From Lachnospiraceae bacterium (GTDB taxonomy: Bacteria; Bacillota; Clostridia; Lachnospirales; Lachnospiraceae): a DNA stretch of 64,000 nucleotides. The stretch lies in contig CAJTEE010000007.1 in NCBI GenBank assembly GCA_910575275.1, positions 62,001 through 126,000 of the forward strand. Reading direction: 5' to 3'. The notes beneath the pieces were generated by a model. That model did not search any database and was not told where the DNA came from. It saw nothing but the letters and a program-made list of their open reading frames with translations. Positions 59,820 through 64,000 of this stretch are shown here, piece by piece. Each line of letters begins with the position of its first letter. Position 1 is the first letter of the stretch. The position numbers and the translations under genes are program-made.

Positions 59820-60242
59820 ATGGAATATCGCAGATTTAAAGATACGATCGTCGCCAGATTCGATGCGGGCGAGGATTTTTTTCAGAAGCTTAAGAGGCTT
59901 GCGCTGCTTGAAAGCGTGAAGCTTGGCAGCGTAAGCGGGCTTGGGACGTTCAGTCATATGAACGTCGGCGTGTATGATTTGGATAAGCGGCAGTTTGTGG
60001 GGAATGATTTTGAAGGCATGTTTGAGATCGTATCCCTGACCGGTACGATCAATACGATGGATGGCGAATATTACAGCCATATCCATGCGGCCGCGGCAGA
60101 TGCGGATGGACATGTTTACGGGGGGCATCTAAGCAGCGCCACGATCGGGGCGACGGCGGAGCTCGTGATCACAGTGATCGACGGAAGCGTGGACCGGAAA
60201 AAGGATGAAGCGACGGGGCTGAATATTTTTAATTTTAACTAA
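59820..60242 (+). CDS. PPC-domain (DUF296) DNA-binding-like protein
   Basis: 140 residues. A single PPC/DUF296 domain: YRRFKDTIVARFDAGEDFFQ, GSVSGLGTFSHMNVGVYD, LTGTINTMDGEYYSHIHAA, DGHVYGGHLSSATIGATAEL. The His-containing GEYYSHIHAA may bind metal. Bacterial members are of unclear role despite the plant DNA-binding name. AGGAGGGACAGGAG precedes ATG. It lies just after the MITE. Confidence 0.85.
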   Translation: MEYRRFKDTIVARFDAGEDFFQKLKRLALLESVKLGSVSGLGTFSHMNVGVYDLDKRQFVGNDFEGMFEIVSLTGTINTMDGEYYSHIHAAAADADGHVYGGHLSSATIGATAELVITVIDGSVDRKKDEATGLNIFNFN

Positions 60243-60301
60243 GCTGGATAGGGGCAGACTGCGCTTTTTGGCTGCCCGAAAGGTTTTTGTTTCACGGTAA
60301 A

Positions 60302-60321
60302 ACATGATGCTGGCACCATGT
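60302..60321. repeat. ACATG-TGCTGGCA-CATGT palindrome, copy 2
   Basis: Slightly diverged copy of the palindrome at 61016-61035 and 32026-32043. Confidence 0.65.
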
Positions 60322-60351
60322 AAGTTAATGCAGATAAGGGAAAGGCAGTAA

Positions 60352-60390
60352 TGTGGCAGTTCGCAATATCAAGCGGATTGCCACATTTTT
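60352..60390 (+). terminator. Terminator hairpin
   Basis: TGTGGCA pairs with TGCCACA across a 20-base loop that can pair further, followed by five T. Confidence 0.65.
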
Positions 60391-60432
60391 ATGGAAAAAT
60401 AGGCGGTTATGTGGTAATATATAGGAGCAAAG

Positions 60433-60556
60433 ATAAAAACACAACGCAAGTCAATCTTGCAGAACTGGTAGGTAGTCCAGTCGCACCGATTTGGTGTAAG
60501 TAGCCCTCCCTCCTTGGGTCGTCCGTTCTTTGTTCATTGCAATTATTTTAAGGAGG
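60433..60556 (+). ncRNA. Candidate yjdF riboswitch
   Basis: The leader directly upstream of a yjdF gene is rich in small hairpins (GCAAG-TCAAT-CTTGC; ACTGG-N7-TCCAGT; CACC-GATTT-GGTG). It ends with CCTCCTT at 60509-60515, exactly complementary to the yjdF ribosome site AAGGAGG at 60550-60556. The yjdF RNA motif is an established class upstream of this gene family, reported to bind azaaromatic compounds. Assignment rests on the gene downstream and on the anti-ribosome-site pairing; I did not run a covariance model. Confidence 0.72.
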
Positions 60557-60563
60557 AATTGTC

Positions 60564-60980
60564 ATGGACAAAGTATCGGGGAATTTGACGGTATTTTTTG
60601 AAGAACCATTTTGGGTAGGCGTGTTTGAACGAATATCAGAGGGGAAATTAGCTGTATGTAAAGTTACATTTGGCGCAGAACCCAAAGACTATGAAATATA
60701 TGATTTCGCTCTGAAAAATTACTATCGGTTACGATTCAGTCCGGCTGTGGCAACTGATGTAAAAGAAGTTGGTCGTAATCCTAAACGAGTGCAGCGTGAA
60801 GTGCGGAAGCAGGTACAGAATATCGGGATAGGGACAAAATCACAACAGGCTTTGAAATTACAGCAGGAGCAGTTGAAAACTGAACGTAAAGTAGTGAGCC
60901 GGGGACAACGGGAAGTGGAGAAACAGCGGCAGTTTGAACTGAAACAGCAAAAAAAGAAAGAGAAGCATAGGGGCAGGTAG
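60564..60980 (+). CDS. yjdF: YjdF family protein (DUF2992)
   Basis: 138 residues. VFFEEPFWVGVFERISEGKL, CKVTFGAEPKDYEIYDFALK, NYYRLRFSP and the basic C-terminus (NPKRVQREVRKQ, GTKSQQALKLQQEQLKTERK) are the family pattern; the C-terminal third is a charged coil ending in KKEKHRGR. The biochemical role is unknown; the family is linked to responses to azaaromatic compounds through its riboswitch. AAGGAGG precedes ATG. Confidence 0.92.
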   Translation: MDKVSGNLTVFFEEPFWVGVFERISEGKLAVCKVTFGAEPKDYEIYDFALKNYYRLRFSPAVATDVKEVGRNPKRVQREVRKQVQNIGIGTKSQQALKLQQEQLKTERKVVSRGQREVEKQRQFELKQQKKKEKHRGR

Positions 60981-61000
60981 CACACTGTCCCTGCTTTTCC
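60968..61000 (+). terminator. yjdF terminator
   Basis: AGGGGCAG pairs with CTGTCCCT, then GCTTTTCCTT. Confidence 0.6.
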
Positions 61001-61015
61001 TTATGTGTAGTATTT

Positions 61016-61035
61016 ACATGGTGCTAGCACCATGT
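61016..61035. repeat. Perfect 20-bp palindrome, copy 3
   Basis: ACATGGTGCT and its exact reverse complement AGCACCATGT are contiguous. Copies at 32026 and 60302. Confidence 0.75.
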
Positions 61036-61236
61036 AATAAAGGTGGTTAAGGGAAAAGTAGGGGTGGCGAGTGATTTGTCACGCTTTAGCACTTTTGAAA
61101 GCTTTATTTTGCAAGGTTTTTGGACGTAAATAAATGCAAAATGATATTTTTTACCTTTGATCTCAAAAATGGTTTTTGCTGCGCATCATTTGAAAAATGG
61201 ATTGCTGATTTGTGGGGATTTGCGAAGGGGGATATT

Positions 61237-61650
61237 ATGACATATACAGAAAAGGAAATTAGTTATGCTGATTATGTTAGGCTAAGAGAAAGTGTTAATT
61301 GGAATAATTTTTTTAAGGAACAGACTGAAAAATGTTTGAAAAATACATTATATTCAATAGAAGTTATAGATGATAATACAATTATAGGAATGGGAAGATT
61401 GATTGGTGATGGAATGTATTACATGATGGTGGATATTATTGTTGAACCGAGTTATCAAGGTAAAGGTATCGGAAGCAATATTGTTAATAAATTGATAGAA
61501 TACGTTTATAGGGAAACGCCCGTTGGCGGTCGTTCAAGTATTCAGTTGATTGCAGAAAAGGGGAAAGAAAGTTTTTACGAAAAATTGGGATTTAAATTTA
61601 TTCCGCATGAATTTTGCGGAGGTGCTATGCGCAAAGTAATTCGCAAATGA
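61237..61650 (+). CDS. GNAT family N-acetyltransferase
   Basis: 137 residues from ATG 61237 (AAGGGGG upstream). The acetyl-CoA loop VEPSYQGKGIGSNIVNKLIE and the C-terminal EKGKESFYEKLGFKFIPHEF are typical. It acetylates an unknown amine. Strongly AT-rich codon use, unlike the core genes, so probably acquired. Confidence 0.88.
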   Translation: MTYTEKEISYADYVRLRESVNWNNFFKEQTEKCLKNTLYSIEVIDDNTIIGMGRLIGDGMYYMMVDIIVEPSYQGKGIGSNIVNKLIEYVYRETPVGGRSSIQLIAEKGKESFYEKLGFKFIPHEFCGGAMRKVIRK

Positions 61651-61773
61651 ATTTTTTTGATAGTTAATGGTTAAAATAAAAAGATTTTTGCTGTATAATA
61701 TGAAAATAAGGGAAAACAGTTGTTGCATTTGTAGATGAGATTATAGAAATCATGATTTTTTGGATGGTAGAAA

Positions 61774-61986
61774 ATGTTTGTTAGATTATTAAATTCAAAA
61801 GGAGATAAGATTTTGGATGTTAAATTGAAATCAGTAGAAGTGAAGCGAGATTATTCGCTAAATAGCATATTAAAAGTTCGTTTTTCGGATTATAAAATTT
61901 CTGTTATATATGGAGAAAATGGGTGCGGAAAGACAACAATTTTGAGATTGAACAATGCATTTTTAGCTCAAAAACTAAACAAATAA
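61774..61986 (+). pseudogene. Truncated AAA/ABC-type ATPase, N-terminal fragment
   Basis: 70 codons. An N-terminal strand-rich start leads to KISVIYGENGCGKTTILRLN, an intact Walker A like those of OLD/SMC-type ATPases of defence systems. The frame then ends (AQKLNK, stop) where such proteins go on for several hundred residues. A strong terminator follows 43 bp later, so the rest was deleted. The partner effector gene, if any, is not present. Confidence 0.72.
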
Positions 61987-62028
61987 AGTTAAGAACAACA
62001 AAGAACACGCCGAGTTCGAGTAAATAGT

Positions 62029-62075
62029 AAAATCGCTATAAAGCTAGAGTTTATCAGCTTTGTAGCGATTTTTAT
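62029..62075 (+). terminator. Strong terminator
   Basis: AAAATCGCTATAAAGCT pairs with AGCTTTGTAGCGATTTT (one mismatch), then TATTTT. Confidence 0.8.
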
Positions 62076-62171
62076 TTTGGTACAACTAAAATAAGTTATA
62101 ATTTTTAACTACCCAAATTAAATGACTCTAAATTAGTTCGAAAAGACAACTATAGATTATGCTTATTTGAT

Positions 62172-62702
62172 TCAAAGATTGTCCATCATTTTGTTCATAC
62201 GATTTTTCCAGTTAGTATATGCTGATTGCTCAAAAGCCCCTTGTCTCTTATATCTTTTAATATCTTTTATAATAAATTTTGCTATTCTTCCTCTTTTTCT
62301 ACGAAGAAATGCAATTGTTTCATCCACTCCTGCTCCTACTAAAAACTGACCATCAATTTCAAAATATGAATCATAGTCAATGCATTTTGCATTCCATACA
62401 GACTTTACATCATTTAAATCGCCCAAACGATAAAGTAGATAGGTGCTACATATTATAGAAAGTGGGCAATCATAAGTATTATCAATTTCTCTTGCAACGT
62501 TTGAATCATAACTACAAAGAGCTTCGCGTTCTTTTACCTCGATTGCGAATAACTTTCTAATAAGTTCAGCATATTTGTAAGAGAAATCTCGGTGTAATTC
62601 CTTATATAGTAATTTTCTGAAATCACATATTTTTAGCTTATCATTTACTTCAGTTGATTTAATGTTCTTACTGATAATTTCCAAAATCGATTCATTGTCC
62701 AT
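62172..62702 (-). CDS. Hypothetical protein, unrecognised family
   Basis: 176 residues, no signal peptide or membrane helix. The N-terminal half is helical (KLKICDFRKLLYKELHRDFS, AELIRKLFAIEVKEREALCS). The C-terminal half has YFEIDGQFLVGAGVDETIAF and a basic run RRKRGRIAKFIIKDIKRYK. GGGGTGATGAC precedes ATG 62702. AT-rich and isolated in an accessory region between a truncated ATPase and an XRE regulator. An immunity-type or mobile-element cargo protein is possible, but nothing proves it. Confidence 0.6.
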   Translation of the reverse strand: MDNESILEIISKNIKSTEVNDKLKICDFRKLLYKELHRDFSYKYAELIRKLFAIEVKEREALCSYDSNVAREIDNTYDCPLSIICSTYLLYRLGDLNDVKSVWNAKCIDYDSYFEIDGQFLVGAGVDETIAFLRRKRGRIAKFIIKDIKRYKRQGAFEQSAYTNWKNRMNKMMDNL

Positions 62703-62832
62703 GTCATCACCCCAAATATAAATAACCTTCTATTTTTTTAACATTCGGATATAAAAGCAGATTATTTTATATCATTTATTTTTCCTATTTTGGATTCAAC
62801 CCAATCTTATCTATAAATTCATCATGTGTCTT

Positions 62833-63327
62833 CTAGATCTGTAAATTCATATCAAACGGCTCTGACTCTGGGTAAATATCCATCCAGAGATTAAAGTCTG
62901 CCTCTGCCTTTAATAGAGCCTCGGCTCTTTTTTTCACGTCTTTGATAGAATTACATTTTTCTACTTCTTCCATATATTTTCCATAACGCTCACACCATGA
63001 ACGCATCAAAGAAAGTGTACCAAAGCTGACAGCAACCATATCATTACCGTCCTGATCATGATATTCAAACAAATGCCCGTCATACTGGCGGAACACTTGA
63101 AAAAGCCTGTGCATAGCTTTGATGCCGTCAAAATCAGAGTTGGTTAATACTTCTACGTTGACAGCGAGAGCCTGTGCTAAGGCTTCTAATGATTTTAATT
63201 TGGGGTTTCTGCGTCCGCTTTCATATGCTCTAATGTAGGCTTCGCTAACGCCAACCATTTCTCCCAATTGTTTTAATGTCAGACCTCGTTCTTGACGTAT
63301 GCGCCGAATATTTTCGCCGACTGTCAT
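62833..63327 (-). CDS. XRE-family repressor
   Basis: 164 residues from ATG 63327 (CAGGAGG upstream). The HTH is clear (VGENIRRIRQERGLTLKQLG, VGVSEAYIRAYESGRRNPK, SLEALAQALAVNVEVL), followed by a helical C-terminus. It is divergent from the excisionase-like gene and likely binds the GTATCA palindrome in the promoter between them, as a lysogeny-type switch of an integrative element. Confidence 0.87.
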   Translation of the reverse strand: MTVGENIRRIRQERGLTLKQLGEMVGVSEAYIRAYESGRRNPKLKSLEALAQALAVNVEVLTNSDFDGIKAMHRLFQVFRQYDGHLFEYHDQDGNDMVAVSFGTLSLMRSWCERYGKYMEEVEKCNSIKDVKKRAEALLKAEADFNLWMDIYPESEPFDMNLQI

Positions 63328-63438
63328 AATTATTATGCCTCCTGTGTTATGGGGGTTTTCATCAATACAAGCAAATACCAAATGCAACTTAATAATATCA
63401 TAAGATACGGAATAAATAAAGAGATATTAAAAAAGTTA

Positions 63439-63467
63439 TTGACACGCATCAAAAGACACGCTAATAT
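63439..63467 (+). promoter_or_regulatory. Promoter of the excisionase-like gene
   Basis: TTGACA and TAATAT at 17-base spacing. Confidence 0.75.
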
Positions 63468-63473
63468 ATAAAC

Positions 63474-63488
63474 GTATCAAAATGATAC
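63474..63488. promoter_or_regulatory. Operator palindrome GTATCA-AAA-TGATAC
   Basis: Perfect inverted repeat just after the -10 box, where a bound repressor would block transcription of the excisionase-like gene. Confidence 0.7.
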
Positions 63489-63525
63489 ATATATAAATCA
63501 AATGGTATAAACAGGAGGAAAAGAT

Positions 63526-63720
63526 ATGAACGAAAAACTTTATTACAGTGTAGCGGATATTGCGGCAATGCTCGGCATCAGTATGGGAAAGTCCTACAAG
63601 ATTTTACGGGAAATGAACAGCGAATTATCTTCTAAAGGCTTTCTCACAATTGCAGGGAAAATTCCAGTAGCCTATTTCAAAGAAAAATGGTACGGGGCAG
63701 CAAAGGAGGTAAGTGTATGA
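63526..63720 (+). CDS. Excisionase-like HTH protein
   Basis: 64 residues. YYSVADIAAMLGISMGKSYK and LREMNSELSSKGFLTIAGKI, then PVAYFKEKWYG, a winged-helix pattern seen in small Xis-like proteins encoded before tyrosine integrases. CAGGAGG precedes ATG. Its stop overlaps the next ATG (ATGA), as in xis-int pairs. Confidence 0.75.
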   Translation: MNEKLYYSVADIAAMLGISMGKSYKILREMNSELSSKGFLTIAGKIPVAYFKEKWYGAAKEVSV

Positions 63721-63752
63721 GTTGTAATGCAAAGAAAGATCCAAACAGATAA
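63717..63752 (+). pseudogene. Stub of an integrase-like gene (11 codons)
   Basis: An ORF MSCNAKKDPNR overlaps the excisionase stop by 4 bp and then meets TAA. The coupling and the basic N-terminus suggest the original integrase start, cut off where an IS110-type element was inserted. Inference only; 11 codons cannot prove homology. Confidence 0.4.
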
Positions 63753-63904
63753 GTATAATAAGGTTATAGGGAAGCGCACACTCTCAAAGAAAGACCATCT
63801 ATTAAAAGTCAAGTAGATAAAGGAAAAATCAAAAGAAATTTTGTATGAAAAAAGAGTACAACAATAAGACCTGTTGTCAGACAGGCCAGAATGGAAAGAA
63901 AAGA
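63753..63904. mobile_element. Non-coding end of the IS110-type element
   Basis: No gene. AT-rich, with the short hairpin CCTGT-TGTCAG-ACAGG at about 63872-63887. It lies downstream of the transposase stop, so it would be the right end of the element. The exact boundary with the host is not determined. Confidence 0.4.
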
Positions 63905-64000
63905 TTAAGCCTTTGGGATGTAAGGCTGGTTGTTTTTCAGGACAGCGTAAATGATGTTGCACATCTTTCTTGCAACAGCGCCAATACAGGTTAAGTGATG
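63905..64000 (-). CDS. IS110-family transposase, C-terminal end, continues beyond window
   Basis: 31 codons and a stop on the minus strand from the window edge: HHLTCIGAVARKMCNIIYAV then LKNNQPYIPKA. The pattern of a short basic helix followed by IIYAVLKNNQPY is the usual C-terminus of IS110-type DEDD transposases. The catalytic parts lie outside the window. Confidence 0.7.
   Translation of the reverse strand, partial: HHLTCIGAVARKMCNIIYAVLKNNQPYIPKA

Larger units (their letters stand above)
60243..60432. other. Intergenic region after the PPC gene
   Basis: It holds a palindrome (60302-60321), a terminator hairpin (60352-60390) and AT-rich sequence before the riboswitch with a likely -10 TAATAT near 60413. 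No gene. Confidence 0.6.

Noticed and set aside
59599-59919. ORF spanning the MITE
   Set aside because: It reads through both arms of the palindromic element and overlaps degV and the PPC gene.

Overview
The window looks like a chromosome segment of an anaerobic, GC-rich member of the Lachnospiraceae (Clostridia). Supporting points are AGGAGG ribosome sites, a YlmC/YmxH-type sporulation PRC-barrel protein, NrdR, a split cobalamin-dependent methionine synthase with a separate reactivation protein, lactate dehydrogenase, a DUF4250 protein and a ppx-ppk1 pair. Core genes use GC-rich third positions. The stretches at about 5.97-17.8 kb (except a GC-rich piece near 10 kb), 29.4-32.3 kb and 60.3-64 kb are AT-richer and carry mobile-element hallmarks.

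Layout. 1-2.8 kb: a partial exported glucosaminidase and a cohesin-domain membrane protein, both with a cadherin-like beta-sandwich. 2.9-6.0 kb: ldh, an amidohydrolase, a YlmC-like protein, a DUF554 membrane protein. 6.0-17.8 kb: a composite accessory island between the DUF554 gene and nrdR. It holds a decayed replication-initiator fragment, an XRE repressor with a palindromic operator, and a MATE / Cys-rich KTR / Vat-like acetyltransferase operon behind a leader peptide and four stacked terminator hairpins. It continues with a small mobile-element protein, a large serine recombinase whose C-terminus seems clipped, and a two-component system driving a lantibiotic-protection-type ABC transporter through four tandem 11-bp repeats. 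17.9-29.4 kb: nrdR-yqeG, efp, a 5'-nucleotidase, an ECF sigma/anti-sigma-like pair, a cytidylate-kinase-like gene, metF-metH(activation)-metH, and a MATE pump. 29.3-32.3 kb: an insertion bounded by imperfect inverted repeats, with a broken IS4-type transposase and a lipoprotein. 32.3-49.5 kb: rluF-ligA-metA, queA, tRNA-Arg(CCG), ansA, plsC-pheA-ppx-ppk1, an amidase, a HisJ-like phosphatase and a Na/Pi transporter. 49.5-54.3 kb: a DctSR/CitAB-like two-component system with gltS and an orphan TAXI binding lipoprotein. 54.7-60.2 kb: gap-pgk-tpiA, a divergent tetR/degV pair, a miniature palindromic element and a PPC-domain protein. 60.3-64 kb: a candidate yjdF riboswitch with its gene, a GNAT enzyme, a truncated ATPase, an orphan gene, and an XRE/excisionase module whose integrase appears reduced to 11 codons beside an IS110-type transposase end.

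Methionine genes recur (metF, metH, its activation protein, metA with a Glu at the acetyl-CoA-specifying position), which outlines acetylhomoserine formation plus B12-dependent methylation. The intergenic regions are rich in palindromes and miniature repeats, several of which overlap the 3' ends of genes. No CRISPR array and no rRNA were seen. All calls come from reading the sequence; no database search was run.
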